Assembly (NCBI RefSeq): GCF_902859855.1
Contig: NZ_CADIKH010000008.1
Span: 1-64,000, forward strand
DNA from: Paraburkholderia humisilvae
GTDB taxonomy: Bacteria; Pseudomonadota; Gammaproteobacteria; Burkholderiales; Burkholderiaceae
Length of the DNA: 64,000 bases
Direction of reading: 5' to 3'
Below are positions 8,632-19,415 of this stretch, in pieces. The notes below the pieces were generated by a model. That model saw only the letters and a program-made list of their open reading frames with translations, had not been told where the DNA came from and ran no database searches. Both the position numbers and the translations under genes were made by a program. Numbering within the stretch: position 1 is the first letter of the stretch; each line of letters opens with the position of its first letter.

Positions 8632-9887
8632 GCGTGCGGCAACAGGCGGTCGATCCGCTGTGACGCGGGCGGATGCGAATAGTAGAACGCGGTGTACAGC
8701 GGATCGGGCGTAAGCGTCGACGCGTTGTCCTCATAGAGCTTCACGAGCGCGCTGACGAGGTCTTTCGCATCGGTTTGCGTCGCGGCGAACGCATCGGCTT
8801 CGAACTCATGTTTGCGCGAGCTCAGGCTGCCAAGCGGCGTGATGAAGAACAGGAATACCGGCACCGCGAGGAAGAACAGCACGAGCGCGAGCGCATCATT
8901 GCTGCCGGTCAGCGACGGCCGCACGCCGAGCCCTTCGTAGAACCACACGCGCTGCGTCAGCCAGCCGAGCAGCGCGAGCATCGCGAGACTCAGCACGAAA
9001 GTGACGACCATCCGCTTGATCACGTGACGGCGTTTGAAGTGGCCGAGCTCATGCGCGAGCACCGCCTCGATTTCGCTGCCGGATAGGCGCGCCAGCAGCG
9101 TATCGAAGAACACGATGCGCTTCGCGGCGCCGAAGCCGGTGAAGTATGCGTTGCCATGTGCGGAGCGGCGGCTGCCGTCCATCACGAAAAGGCCCTTCGC
9201 GGCGAATCCGCAGCGCTTCATTAGCGCTTCGATACGGCTTTTCAGCGCATCGTCCTTCAGCGGTTCGAACTTGTTGAAAATGGGCGCGATCAGCGTCGGG
9301 TACAGCACCAGCACGAGCATCTGGAACGCGACCCAGACGATCCACGTCCACAGCCACCAGAGGCTGCCCGCCTGGTCCATCAGCCACAGCACGACGAACA
9401 GCAGCGGCAGACCGAACGCGGCGCCGAGCAGGATGCCCTTCACGCGGTCCGCGAAGAAGATGCGCTTCGTCATCCGGTTAAAGCCGAAGCGCTCCTCGAC
9501 GCCGAACTGCCGGTAGTAATCGAACGGCAGGTCGATGATGCCCGTGATCGCGACGACCGCCGCAACCAGCACGATCTGGCCGATATAGCCACGCCCGAGC
9601 CAGCCGGAAATGCCCAGATCGAGCAGTTGCACGCCGCCTAGCAGGGTGAGCGCGATCAGCACAACCGCGCTGACGACGATTTCCGCCATCGTCAGCCGCG
9701 TGCGCTCGACCGTGTAGTCGGCGGCGCGCTGGTGCGCGCTCAGCGGAATCTTCGCGGAGAACTGCGGCGGCACGCGATCGCGGTGCGCCGCGACGAAGCG
9801 GATCTGTCGCGAGGCGAGCCACAGCTTCGTCGCGACCATCGCCAGTACGGCGATCACGAACAGAATGGAGAAGTACACAATGGGCAT
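8628..9887 (-). CDS. M48 (Ste24/CaaX protease-type) membrane metalloprotease
   Basis: The 419-aa integral membrane peptidase has a zinc-binding motif HELGH in [12 protein letters not shown] near residue 280, and a downstream ExxAD-like element ([13 protein letters not shown]) that supplies the third ligand. Several hydrophobic helices precede the catalytic site (about 1-20, 60-90, 100-130, 150-205), and two follow. The layout matches Ste24-like M48 peptidases, which cleave membrane or prenylated-type substrates; the bacterial substrate is unknown. ATG at 9887 was chosen because the protein then starts directly with a membrane helix. Confidence 0.9.
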   Translation of the reverse strand: MPIVYFSILFVIAVLAMVATKLWLASRQIRFVAAHRDRVPPQFSAKIPLSAHQRAADYTVERTRLTMAEIVVSAVVLIALTLLGGVQLLDLGISGWLGRGYIGQIVLVAAVVAITGIIDLPFDYYRQFGVEERFGFNRMTKRIFFADRVKGILLGAAFGLPLLFVVLWLMDQAGSLWWLWTWIVWVAFQMLVLVLYPTLIAPIFNKFEPLKDDALKSRIEALMKRCGFAAKGLFVMDGSRRSAHGNAYFTGFGAAKRIVFFDTLLARLSGSEIEAVLAHELGHFKRRHVIKRMVVTFVLSLAMLALLGWLTQRVWFYEGLGVRPSLTGSNDALALVLFFLAVPVFLFFITPLGSLSSRKHEFEADAFAATQTDAKDLVSALVKLYEDNASTLTPDPLYTAFYYSHPPASQRIDRLLPHA

Positions 9888-9990
9888 CCGGAAGTCCGTG
9901 GTAACTATGCGACAATTATAGGGTTGTTCGTCCCGGCGGGCGCCGCTGTCGCGAGTCATGCCGCTGGATTCTCATCTGACACCGCCTCCC

Positions 9991-10605
9991 ATGACCGATA
10001 TCCTCGACTCCGCCGCCGCGCCGCTCGTGCGCAGCGAAATGAACCTCATCTGGCTGGACATGGAAATGACCGGGCTCGATCCGGACAACGACCGTATCAT
10101 CGAAATCGCGGTCGTCGTCACGAATTCGCAGCTCGACAAGGTGGTCGAAGGCCCGGTTATCGCCATTCATCAGAGCGACGAAACGCTGGGCAAGATGGAT
10201 GAGTGGAACCGCAACACGCACGGCCGTTCGGGCCTGATCGACCGGGTGCGCGCGTCCGCGATCGGCGAGGCCGAAGCCGCTGCGCAGATCCGCGCGTTTC
10301 TCGGCGCCTACGTGCCACCCGGCAAATCGCCGATGTGCGGCAACTCGATCTGCCAGGACCGTCGCTTCATGGCCCGCTGGATGCCCGAGCTCGAAGCATT
10401 TTTCCATTATCGGAACCTCGACGTCAGCACGCTGAAAGAACTTTGCCGGCGCTGGCAGCCGGCGATCTACAAAGGATTCCAGAAGCGCGCGATGCATACC
10501 GCGCTTGCGGATATTCATGAATCGATCGACGAATTGCGTTACTACCGGCAGCATTTTCTGATTCCGGCGGCAAGTGACCCGGTGACGGAAGCGCCGGCGA
10601 AATGA
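9991..10605 (+). CDS. orn: Oligoribonuclease
   Basis: Orn degrades 2-5 nt RNAs and pGpG, the final product of c-di-GMP breakdown. The 204-aa DEDDh exonuclease has [20 protein letters not shown] (first D and E), [11 protein letters not shown], and [19 protein letters not shown] with the general-base His and last Asp. The ATG at 9991 gives the usual short N-terminus; an in-frame ATG at 9958 would add 11 residues. It is divergent from the M48 gene. pGpG removal ties it loosely to the possible c-di-GMP-linked regulators further right. Confidence 0.95.
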   Translation: MTDILDSAAAPLVRSEMNLIWLDMEMTGLDPDNDRIIEIAVVVTNSQLDKVVEGPVIAIHQSDETLGKMDEWNRNTHGRSGLIDRVRASAIGEAEAAAQIRAFLGAYVPPGKSPMCGNSICQDRRFMARWMPELEAFFHYRNLDVSTLKELCRRWQPAIYKGFQKRAMHTALADIHESIDELRYYRQHFLIPAASDPVTEAPAK

Positions 10606-10688
10606 CCGCTGGGTAACCACCGACTAACCGCAGACCCGCCGCAAGCGAGCAGCAAACCAAGCGCAAACCAACCACAAACCCTTCGCAT

Positions 10689-11321
10689 TCAGCGCGGCGC
10701 ACGCACTGCGTTCTTCGGCCGGAACGCGGCCAGCACCGCCGGGTTCGTCTCCATGTACGGCCCGCCGATCAGATCGATGCAGTACGGCACCGCGGCGAAA
10801 ATGCCCGGCACCTTGACCTTGCCGTCCGCGTCGCGCAAGCCTTCGAGCGTCTCACGAATCGACTTCGGCTGTCCTGGCAGGTTGACGATCAGCGCCGCGC
10901 GCGTGGGCGTCTCGCGGATCACCGCGACTTGCCGCGACAGGATCGCGGTCGGCACGAAGTTCAGGCTGATCTGCCGCATCTGCTCGCCGAAACCCGGCAT
11001 TTCCTTCGTTCCCGCCGCGAGCGTCGCCTCGGGTGTCACGTCGCGCCGTGCCGGGCCCGTGCCACCAGTGGTCAGCACGAGGTCGCAACCGGCCTCGTCG
11101 ACCAGTTCGATCAACGTCGCGGTGATGGTCGGCGCGTCGTCCTGGATCAGGCGTTTCACGCTGCGCCACGGCGACGTCAGCGCGCTGCCCAGCCATTCCT
11201 CAAGCGACGGAATACCCTTGTCCTCGTACACGCCGCTGCTCGCGCGGTCGCTGATCGAAACGAGGCCGACGATCAGCTCGTCGGAATGGGCATTCGGATG
11301 GTTAGGTGTGGGAGTCGTCAT
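10689..11321 (-). CDS. mogA: Molybdopterin adenylyltransferase
   Basis: MogA transfers AMP to molybdopterin before molybdate insertion. The 210-aa product has [41 protein letters not shown] (the nucleotide and substrate loop) and [19 protein letters not shown]. Its ATG lies inside the 3' end of darP (20-bp overlap), so the two genes are co-transcribed. The other molybdenum cofactor genes of this window (moaA, mobA, moeA) lie 40 kb away at 51-54 kb. Confidence 0.92.
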   Translation of the reverse strand: MTTPTPNHPNAHSDELIVGLVSISDRASSGVYEDKGIPSLEEWLGSALTSPWRSVKRLIQDDAPTITATLIELVDEAGCDLVLTTGGTGPARRDVTPEATLAAGTKEMPGFGEQMRQISLNFVPTAILSRQVAVIRETPTRAALIVNLPGQPKSIRETLEGLRDADGKVKVPGIFAAVPYCIDLIGGPYMETNPAVLAAFRPKNAVRAPR

Positions 11322-11922
11322 CGTCGTCGTCCTCGGCGGCGGAACCGGTGTCGACACCGGCATCGCTGGCGGCGCCATGCACGCCGCCCGCCTGCTTGAT
11401 CCACTGGAACAGTTCGCGGAAGTAGCGCGGCGGCTTGCCGAGCTGTGCTTCCCTACGCGCATTGCGAATCAGCGTGCGGCCTTCCTGCGCATCCGCGGAA
11501 GGATGCTGGCGGATGAATTCGGTCAGCGCCGCGTCGTTCGCGAGCAGCGCTTCGCGCGTACGCTCGATCCAGTGCAGCTTCGCGGTTTCGGCGCGGTTCG
11601 CGCCGTTGTAGATTTCGAGCGCGGCGCGCAGCGCGGCGGTTTCGTCGTCGGTCAGCGAGCGCATCACTCGTCCGACGTATTGAACCTGCCGGCGCTTGCC
11701 TTCGTGGTCGGTGATGCGGCGCGCCGCATCGACCGCTTCGCCAAGCGCTTCAGGCATCGGCATGCGCTTTAACGCATCTTTCGGCAGTTCGATAAGCTCA
11801 ACGCCCAGCGCCTGCAATGCGTGCATGTCGCGCTTCAGTTGCGACTTGCTCGGGCGATCGTAACCGTGGTCGTCTTCGACGGCCGGGCTCGCCATAGGTT
11901 GAGTACGGGTTTTGCGTGTCAT
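11302..11922 (-). CDS. darP: Ribosome-associated protein DarP (YjgA, DUF615)
   Basis: The 206-aa protein contains the YjgA/DUF615 signatures [35 protein letters not shown] and a C-terminal [15 protein letters not shown]. In E. coli the homologue helps late 50S assembly by promoting peptidyl-transferase centre maturation. The ATG at 11922 (MTRKTR) begins just before a disordered Pro/Asp stretch. The C-terminus is an acidic run (six Asp) encoded in the overlap with mogA. Confidence 0.92.
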   Translation of the reverse strand: MTRKTRTQPMASPAVEDDHGYDRPSKSQLKRDMHALQALGVELIELPKDALKRMPMPEALGEAVDAARRITDHEGKRRQVQYVGRVMRSLTDDETAALRAALEIYNGANRAETAKLHWIERTREALLANDAALTEFIRQHPSADAQEGRTLIRNARREAQLGKPPRYFRELFQWIKQAGGVHGAASDAGVDTGSAAEDDDDDDSHT

Positions 11923-12394
11923 GCCCGATATTGTAACGTGCGAGATTCGGGCAGTTGCTGCGCCCGCGCGCGGCGCGTACCCCGACCGGCGCATCGTCTG
12001 TTGCAAAGGCCAGGTGCGCTTGCGCGGACCTTGCTATGATCCCGAGATGCGCAGTGACTCGCAGACATCGCAGTGCAAGCCGTGGTGCAAGTGCCAGGCC
12101 AACGGGAGACGCACACGCGAGCCGCCATCACGGCGCAAGCCGATGCGACGCTGACGAACCGGTATGTCGCGCAAGACATCAGAGGTAGCAAGCACGCCCG
12201 ATTGAAATCCGACCGTGGCGGGCGCAAGTATGAGCAGGCCGGCTTGAACCGACATCGGGCTGGCATCGGATACAGCATCGGACACAGCATCAGGCAGACA
12301 CGAATCCGCGCAACCCGACGCGCAAACCGGCGCAACCCAGTGCGTAACCGCAAGGCGGGCAGCGCCCCGCCCAGTACGCCAACCCAGGACGGCA
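11923..12394. other. Non-coding spacer between divergent darP and pmbA
   Basis: No gene is supported in this 472-bp stretch; the open frames crossing it have no family similarity. A TATGAT at 12035-12040 is a possible rightward -10, but no -35 fits it. From about 12265 to 12300 the unit GCATCGGAYACA is repeated with small changes. The darP promoter must also lie here but is not obvious. Confidence 0.4.
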
Positions 12395-13777
12395 ATGACA
12401 ATGGCAGCAGACATCGACATCGAAGCCCGGCAACGTTTCTTTCCGCATACTCAGGATGAACTGAAGCAGATTGCGTCGGACATCCTTCGCCACGCGAAGT
12501 CGCTCGGCGCAAGCGACGCGGCGACCGAGATTTCCGAAGGCGACGGTTTGTCGGTCTCGGTGCGCCGTGGCGAGGTCGAGACGATCGAGCACAACCGCGA
12601 CAAGATGGTCGGCGTGACGGTGTTTATCGGCAACAAGCGCGGCAACGCAAGCACCTCGGACTTCACCCCGGAAGCGCTGAAGGATACGGTGACCGCCGCC
12701 TACAACATCGCGCGCTTCACGGCCGAGGACGACTGTGCGGGCCTCGCGGAAGAGGAATTGCTCGAAAAGGCGCCGCGCGACCTCGATCTGTATCACCCGT
12801 GGAATCTGTCCGCCGACGAGGCGGTTGAGATCGCGCGCCGCGCGGAAGACGCCGCCTTCGCGACCGACGCGCAGATCCGCAACTCGGAAGGCGCGAGCGT
12901 ATCCGCGCAGCATTCGCAGTTTGTGCTCGGCACGACGCGCGGCTTTCTTGCCGGGTATCCGTATTCGCGGCACTACGTCGCCTGCGCGCCGATCGCGGGC
13001 AGCGGCCGCAACATGCAGCGTGACGACTGGTACACGTCGAAGCGCAGCGCGGCGGAACTGGCCGAGCCGGAAGCGGTGGGCCGCTACGCGGCCGAACGCG
13101 CGCTTGCCCGCATGGGAGCAACCGGCCTTGACACGCGCAAGGTGCCGGTGCTGTTCGAAGCGCCGCTCGCGGCGGGACTGCTCGGCGCATTCGTGCAGGC
13201 GACGAGCGGCGGCGCGCTGTATCGCAAGACGTCGTTTCTCGTCGACAGCCTCGGTAAGCCGGTCTTCGCGCCGCATGTGCAGATCGTCGAAGACCCGCAT
13301 GTGCCGCGCGCCATGGGCAGCGCGCCGTTCGACGAAGAGGGCGTGCGCACGCGCCAGCGCTCGGTCGTGAAGGACGGCGTGGTCGAAGGCTATTTTCTGT
13401 CGACTTACTCGGCGCGCAAGCTCGGTATGCCGACCACCGGCAATGCGGGTGGCTCGCACAACCTGTCGTTGCGAAGCTCGCTTACCCATCCCGGCGACGA
13501 TTTCGACGCGATGCTGAAGAAGCTCGGCACGGGTCTGTTGCTGACCGAGCTGATGGGGCAGGGCGTCAACTACGTAACCGGCGACTATTCGCGCGGCGCG
13601 TCCGGCTTCTGGGTCGAGAACGGCAAGATCCAGTATCCGGTCGAAGAGATTACCGTCGCGAGCACGCTGCAGGAGATGTTCCGGCATATCGTCGCGATTG
13701 GCGCCGACACGATCGTGCGCGGCACCAAGCAGACCGGTTCGGTGCTGATCGAACGGATGACGATAGCGGGGCAGTGA
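12395..13777 (+). CDS. pmbA: Metalloprotease PmbA/TldE
   Basis: TldE (PmbA) partners TldD to form a heterodimeric peptidase acting on unfolded peptides and some peptide antibiotics. The 460-aa product shows the U62-family features: DGLSVSVRRGEVETIEHNRD near the N-terminus, NSEGASVS in the middle, and the C-terminal block TGNAGGSHNLSL ... VNYVTGDYSRGASGFWVENG. TldE lacks the zinc site of TldD, in agreement with no HExxxH here. A second in-frame ATG two codons on is equally possible. tldD is not in the window. Confidence 0.94.
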   Translation: MTMAADIDIEARQRFFPHTQDELKQIASDILRHAKSLGASDAATEISEGDGLSVSVRRGEVETIEHNRDKMVGVTVFIGNKRGNASTSDFTPEALKDTVTAAYNIARFTAEDDCAGLAEEELLEKAPRDLDLYHPWNLSADEAVEIARRAEDAAFATDAQIRNSEGASVSAQHSQFVLGTTRGFLAGYPYSRHYVACAPIAGSGRNMQRDDWYTSKRSAAELAEPEAVGRYAAERALARMGATGLDTRKVPVLFEAPLAAGLLGAFVQATSGGALYRKTSFLVDSLGKPVFAPHVQIVEDPHVPRAMGSAPFDEEGVRTRQRSVVKDGVVEGYFLSTYSARKLGMPTTGNAGGSHNLSLRSSLTHPGDDFDAMLKKLGTGLLLTELMGQGVNYVTGDYSRGASGFWVENGKIQYPVEEITVASTLQEMFRHIVAIGADTIVRGTKQTGSVLIERMTIAGQ

Positions 13778-13867
13778 CGCGTCCCGTTGCGTCACGGCGG
13801 GACGGTTGTCGGGCTTCACAGGCCCGCTGCACAGCCCGTCTGCAAGGCCCATCTGAGAAGTTCACAA

Positions 13868-13903
13868 AATCGCCCCGCCGCGTGTAAGCGCAGCGGGGCG
13901 ATT
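13868..13903. terminator. Bidirectional terminator between convergent pmbA and folA
   Basis: AATCGCCCCGC (13868-13878) pairs perfectly with GCGGGGCGATT (13893-13903) around a 14-nt loop. It is followed by TCTGTTTT rightward, and by TTGTGAA leftward after the stem. Its place between two converging genes suggests it serves both. Confidence 0.85.
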
Positions 13904-13927
13904 CTGTTTTCCGCGCTATTTTTCCCG

Positions 13928-14425
13928 CTATGTTCTGCGTCGATACGTGACAAACGCGTAGTCGAAGTCGTTAGGCGGATTCGCGCGATGCGGCTCGCGT
14001 GTCAATTCTTCCCAATCGTGCGGATCGGGCGCGGGAAACGTCGTATCGCCTGCGAAGTCCGCGGCGATTTCCGTGACGATCAACTTGTCCGCGTGACGCA
14101 AACCATCTTCGTAAAGCTGCGCGCCGCCGATCAGAAACGCTTCCGAAGCGTGGTCCTGCGCGGCAAGCGCGAGCGCTTCAGCGAGGCTTGTCACGGTATC
14201 GCAGCCAGCGTAGCGCCGCGTCGCGTCGCGCGACACGACGATATTGCGCCGGCCCGGCAGCACGCGGCCGATCGATTCATGGGTCTTGCGCCCCATCACG
14301 ATCGGCGCGCCCATCGTCGTGCGCTTGAAAAAGGCGAGGTCTTCGGGAAGCCGCCAGGGCAGCTGGTTGTTGCGGCCGATCACGCCGTTGCGGGCGCGAG
14401 CGACGATCAGGGTCAGCGTCGTCAT
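13928..14425 (-). CDS. folA: Dihydrofolate reductase
   Basis: FolA reduces dihydrofolate to tetrahydrofolate with NADPH and is the target of trimethoprim. The 165-aa product has [29 protein letters not shown] (Met20 loop and catalytic Asp equivalent), [19 protein letters not shown] and [13 protein letters not shown]. It recycles the dihydrofolate that ThyA makes. thyA lies 10.6 kb to the right, on the far side of the amyloid-like cluster. Confidence 0.97.
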   Translation of the reverse strand: MTTLTLIVARARNGVIGRNNQLPWRLPEDLAFFKRTTMGAPIVMGRKTHESIGRVLPGRRNIVVSRDATRRYAGCDTVTSLAEALALAAQDHASEAFLIGGAQLYEDGLRHADKLIVTEIAADFAGDTTFPAPDPHDWEELTREPHRANPPNDFDYAFVTYRRRT

Positions 14426-14512
14426 CGAAAGAAGCGGGAAGATCGGTTCGCAGCGATTCTACCCGACACGCGCGGTCCGCTTCGCGCAAACGCGTGACCC
14501 ACTCAAAACGTT

Positions 14513-16024
<1,512 letters not shown>

Positions 16025-16048
16025 GATCAGCCTCGTCTCAATGGCACG

Positions 16049-17497
16049 TCAAAAGGTGTAGGGAAAGCGCACCCCGACCACGAAGTTCGGCGCATCGGGT
16101 GTCATGCCGATCGACACCGCGCCGTTGATCGTCAGGTGCTTGTTGACCACATGGTTCAAACCGAAATTCAGCACGGCCGCCGTGGTTTGGCTACCCGGCA
16201 CATCCTGGTAGCTCGCGCCCGGCGCTTTCGTTTTCGACGATGGCTCGAGCGCAAGCGTGTACGAGATGCTGGCCGAGTCCTTGTCCGAAAACGCGAGCGC
16301 GACGCCGCCGCCGATCTGTACTATGTCGCCGAGCTTCACGGTCGCCGGTTCTGTCTGGCCTTGCACCGACGAGATGTCCGCGAACGAGCGCGCCACGTTA
16401 TACGTGTAAGAGAGGCTGCCGAACAGCACGATCGGGTCATACGTCTTCAGTACCGACATACCGGCCGTTATATTCCAGAAGCCGGTGCCGGTCGGCAGTT
16501 CCGACGGTGCGACGAGGTTCGTGTTGTCCGGCGTCAGCTGCACGACCTTGATGCCGAACGGCGAGGTGCCGGTCGGCGCTTTCACGCGCAGACTGCCGAC
16601 CACGTCGGGAATACTGTTGGTCTCCTTCAGTATCTGGTAGTAGATACCGAAGTTGACGTCGCCGATCGCATGCGAGTTGACCGACGCATCGGACAGCGTG
16701 CTTGCCGCACCGCCCGCGCCGCCGACGATAAACGTGCTGTGACGATAGATGTACGGCACATCGACGTCGACGCTGATACGGTCGGTAAGGCCGTAGCGCG
16801 TGTCGAGGTCGGCCATCACCTGATGCGACTTCGTTTCGCCCAGATTGATGTTGCCGAGGAAAATCGCATCGAGCGCGAGGAAGCCGGACAGCTGAAGCTG
16901 GCGGCGATCGTAGTACGTGTCGCTGATACCCCAGTCGAGCGTCAGCTTGTGATCGAATAGCGGCGCGTGCTCGCGCTGTACGACCGCTTCTTCCGACTGC
17001 GTGCGTGTCGGTTCGGCCGCCTTCTGCGTCTGGCCGATCGCGCCCTCGTCGGGCGAGACCGGTGCACCCGGCGCGGTGGAGCCGGTCGCGGTCGAGCCTT
17101 CAGGCGCCGGCGGATTGACCGGTACACCGGTTGCCGTGCTGCCGCTCTGGCTGGTTGGCGCCGGCGCGCCGGGCGTGACCTGGGCAAGCGGCGGCAACGG
17201 CACCGGTAGACCGTCGGCGCCGGGTTGTTCAGCCACTGCAGTGGAGCCGGGCTCGCCGTAACCGGGCGTGCCGCGGCCGCGCTGCGCCATTTCCAGATTC
17301 GTCACCTGACGCTCGAGTGATTGAATTTGGCGCTGCTGCTCGTCGACGACGCGCATCAGCGCATTGAGCCGATCGTCCACCGACTGGTTCGTCAGGGCCT
17401 GTGCCGCTGCCCCTTGTGCCCATGCAAACATCAATGCCGCTGCCGGTATGGCTGCGAGTGCGAACCGCGGCCTCCTGGTCTTTGTATCGGCGTTCAT
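16049..17497 (-). CDS. FapF-like outer-membrane beta-barrel protein with coiled-coil N-terminus
   Basis: The 482-aa protein has a signal peptide (about 1-32, ending GAAAQA), then a coiled coil at about 40-72 (DDRLNALMRVVDEQQRQIQS... LERQV). A Pro/Gly/Thr-rich linker of roughly 85 residues follows. The rest (about 165-482) has alternating hydrophobicity typical of a beta-barrel, ending in VRFPYTF with the C-terminal Phe of outer-membrane proteins. FapF of Pseudomonas has the same plan, with a trimeric coiled coil gating a 12-strand barrel that exports the amyloid. Position after the FapE-like gene supports that role. ATG at 17497 is preceded by GGGGGA. Confidence 0.72.
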   Translation of the reverse strand: MNADTKTRRPRFALAAIPAAALMFAWAQGAAAQALTNQSVDDRLNALMRVVDEQQRQIQSLERQVTNLEMAQRGRGTPGYGEPGSTAVAEQPGADGLPVPLPPLAQVTPGAPAPTSQSGSTATGVPVNPPAPEGSTATGSTAPGAPVSPDEGAIGQTQKAAEPTRTQSEEAVVQREHAPLFDHKLTLDWGISDTYYDRRQLQLSGFLALDAIFLGNINLGETKSHQVMADLDTRYGLTDRISVDVDVPYIYRHSTFIVGGAGGAASTLSDASVNSHAIGDVNFGIYYQILKETNSIPDVVGSLRVKAPTGTSPFGIKVVQLTPDNTNLVAPSELPTGTGFWNITAGMSVLKTYDPIVLFGSLSYTYNVARSFADISSVQGQTEPATVKLGDIVQIGGGVALAFSDKDSASISYTLALEPSSKTKAPGASYQDVPGSQTTAAVLNFGLNHVVNKHLTINGAVSIGMTPDAPNFVVGVRFPYTF

Positions 17498-17662
17498 TTT
17501 GTTATTCCCCCGGGTCATCTGGCTGCGCGTTGCTGTTGTTCTGCATCGCGCAGCGCTGTCTCCTTGCCTGCTTCACTCCTGCTTTTGTGTCATGCAGTGC
17601 GGGTGGCGGCCCGCGTCGTCTCCTGCGTTACGTCCCACTTCACCTGCTACGCAATGTTTCGC

Positions 17663-18496
17663 TTACTTCCTCGCGTTGATCGAGTTTTGCAGCGCCTGCA
17701 ATACGCCCGCCTGACGCAGCGCGGCCGACGACATCTGCGCGCTCTGCAATTGCAATTGCAACTGGTTCGCGACCTGCTGGTTGTTGCCCGCGATTTGCAG
17801 CAGTTGCGCGATCGAGCCCGCCTGAGCGTTGCCTGGCGCGATCGATTGCGTGGCGACGCCCGCGGGCGTCTGCAGGGCGACGCTCACGCCGCCATTGCCA
17901 AACGAGATCGCGGCCTGGATACTGCCGTTCGCATTCGACGCGCTTGCGCTCGTCGCGCCATTGCCGCTTGCCGGCGGCATCCCATTGCCGGTGAAATCGA
18001 TCTGCGCCGCGTTCATCCCGACATTGCTATTGCCGGCGACCTGCGTGACCTGCGATACGCCGTTGACCACGATCTGCTGGCCGCCGTTGACCGTCGCGGA
18101 CGGGTCCGCGCCTGTGCGGCGGCTGTTGCCGTCGACGACGCGCGCGGTTGAATTGACGGTTGCGCTCATCTGGTTCGCCGCGTTCTGCGTGACGGCGAGC
18201 GAGCCCTGCGCGATCGCGCTGGCGCCGTTCGGCAGATTCCATTGCGACAGCAGGTTCAGAACGAAGCCGGAGACCATCTGTCCGTTCGCAAATTTGCCGG
18301 TCTGGCCGGCGAGCACATCGTCGCCGACCGCTTGCCACCTGATCGTTTCCGCTGCGCCGTCGTGTGCGGAAAGGAACGACGGCAATGGCGCCGCGCCGCC
18401 TCCTTCCGCTGCGACGGCGCCGCTTGCGAGGCCGCCCGCGGTGGCGAGTACGGCGGCTAGCAAGGCGCGGCTGAGGGTTGAGTGTTCGCGCTTCAT
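17663..18496 (-). CDS. FapE-like exported protein
   Basis: The 277-aa product has a signal peptide (about 1-30, LLAAVLATAGGLASGAVAAE). Next comes the motif DDVLAGQTGK at 59-68, then a Gly/Asn/Ala/Gln-rich body with repeated QVAGNSN / QIAGNNQ elements and a Gln-rich end (ANQLQLQLQS). No enzyme domain is visible. Composition and place between the C39 peptidase and porin genes match FapE, a component of the mature Pseudomonas fibre. The DDVLAGQTGK element closely resembles DDQVLARQRGG of the first operon gene. The ATG at 18496 lies 8 bp after the peptidase stop and has only a weak ribosome-binding site. Confidence 0.6.
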   Translation of the reverse strand: MKREHSTLSRALLAAVLATAGGLASGAVAAEGGGAAPLPSFLSAHDGAAETIRWQAVGDDVLAGQTGKFANGQMVSGFVLNLLSQWNLPNGASAIAQGSLAVTQNAANQMSATVNSTARVVDGNSRRTGADPSATVNGGQQIVVNGVSQVTQVAGNSNVGMNAAQIDFTGNGMPPASGNGATSASASNANGSIQAAISFGNGGVSVALQTPAGVATQSIAPGNAQAGSIAQLLQIAGNNQQVANQLQLQLQSAQMSSAALRQAGVLQALQNSINARK

Positions 18497-18504
18497 GATT
18501 GAGC

Positions 18505-19215
18505 TCAGAACAGGTCTACTTTCGACAGGCCGAATTCGACAAAAGGCGTCGCGGCGGTACCGGTCGCGAGCGCGCTTGCGCGCAGCTTCAACGCCAGCGA
18601 CTCGTTGTCCTGCAACAGCGGTGAATCCTCCCTGAACGGTTTGCCGACGACGGCGAATACGAGTCCGTTCCACGTCTTCGCGAAATCCTCTTCGAGCAGG
18701 ATCCGGTTGCCGAGCGCAGGGTCCGCGATAAAGATGCGGCCGTTCTCGGCGTGCTTGACGATCACGAAGTGCTCATAGCCGTCGATGTTCATTAACACCA
18801 TCACGGGGATCTGCAGGTGATACAACGCGTCCGTATTGACCCGGAAACCTCTGCCGCGCAGCCCGATCGTCTCGACGAACTTCTTCATGTCGAGCATCGA
18901 GAAACCGTTCTTGATCACGACCTCGGGCGTCGAAAAAACCATCATCCGGCGGATCAGTTCCGTCTCGGGGATGTCGATGCCGTAGCCGTACTTGAGGAGC
19001 GTCGCGAGCGCAGCCGCACCGCAGCTGTAGTCAAACTGCTGGTTGACGATATGGCTGTAGCGGATGTCCCTCATCGAGCGAACCGTTTTGGTCAGCGGAA
19101 TACCTGCGAGGGTAGACGTATCGATGGTCGCTTGTGCGTGGGCTGTCGCACACAATGTGCAACAAGAGAACGCAAAGGCGAGCGGTAACGCCGGGAAGCG
19201 AACAAACCCGGACAT
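18505..19215 (-). CDS. FapD-like C39 peptidase (stand-alone, exported)
   Basis: The 236-aa protein has a signal peptide (about 1-27, ending TAHA) and a C39 peptidase domain. The visible catalytic set is Q59, C65 in QQFDYSCGAAAL, H149 in GYEHFVIV and D165 in FIADPALG. C39 enzymes cleave after double-glycine leaders, usually fused to an ABC exporter. Here no transporter is fused or adjacent, so it should act in the periplasm, as FapD does in Pseudomonas, where it is needed for fibre secretion. ATG at 19215 was chosen for its AGGAGA site and because the signal peptide then begins correctly. It follows the main subunit gene after a hairpin-containing gap. Confidence 0.85.
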   Translation of the reverse strand: MSGFVRFPALPLAFAFSCCTLCATAHAQATIDTSTLAGIPLTKTVRSMRDIRYSHIVNQQFDYSCGAAALATLLKYGYGIDIPETELIRRMMVFSTPEVVIKNGFSMLDMKKFVETIGLRGRGFRVNTDALYHLQIPVMVLMNIDGYEHFVIVKHAENGRIFIADPALGNRILLEEDFAKTWNGLVFAVVGKPFREDSPLLQDNESLALKLRASALATGTAATPFVEFGLSKVDLF

Positions 19216-19317
19216 GCTGGTCTCCTGTCGGAGCGAGCGCGTCAGCACTGACTCCGGTCCCGTGCTGCATGCGCCTGGTTTGCGCGTGAGCGCTTTCCGG
19301 GAGGGTTGCAGCGAATC

Positions 19318-19348
19318 TGCGCCGGCTGCTTCTGCGGCAGCCGGCGCA
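19318..19348 (-). terminator. Intercistronic hairpin between amyloid subunit and C39 peptidase genes
   Basis: A perfect 12-bp GC-rich stem (19318-19329 with 19337-19348) encloses a 7-nt loop. No T-run follows on the minus strand, so it is not a full intrinsic terminator. Such hairpins often cause partial termination or protect the upstream mRNA, which would raise the subunit over the peptidase and porin. Confidence 0.6.
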
Positions 19349-19415
19349 AGCCTTGTGATGGCTTACATGGCCTTTTCAGCCTTCTTCAACTGTGCTTCAC
19401 ATGTCACACAACGTT

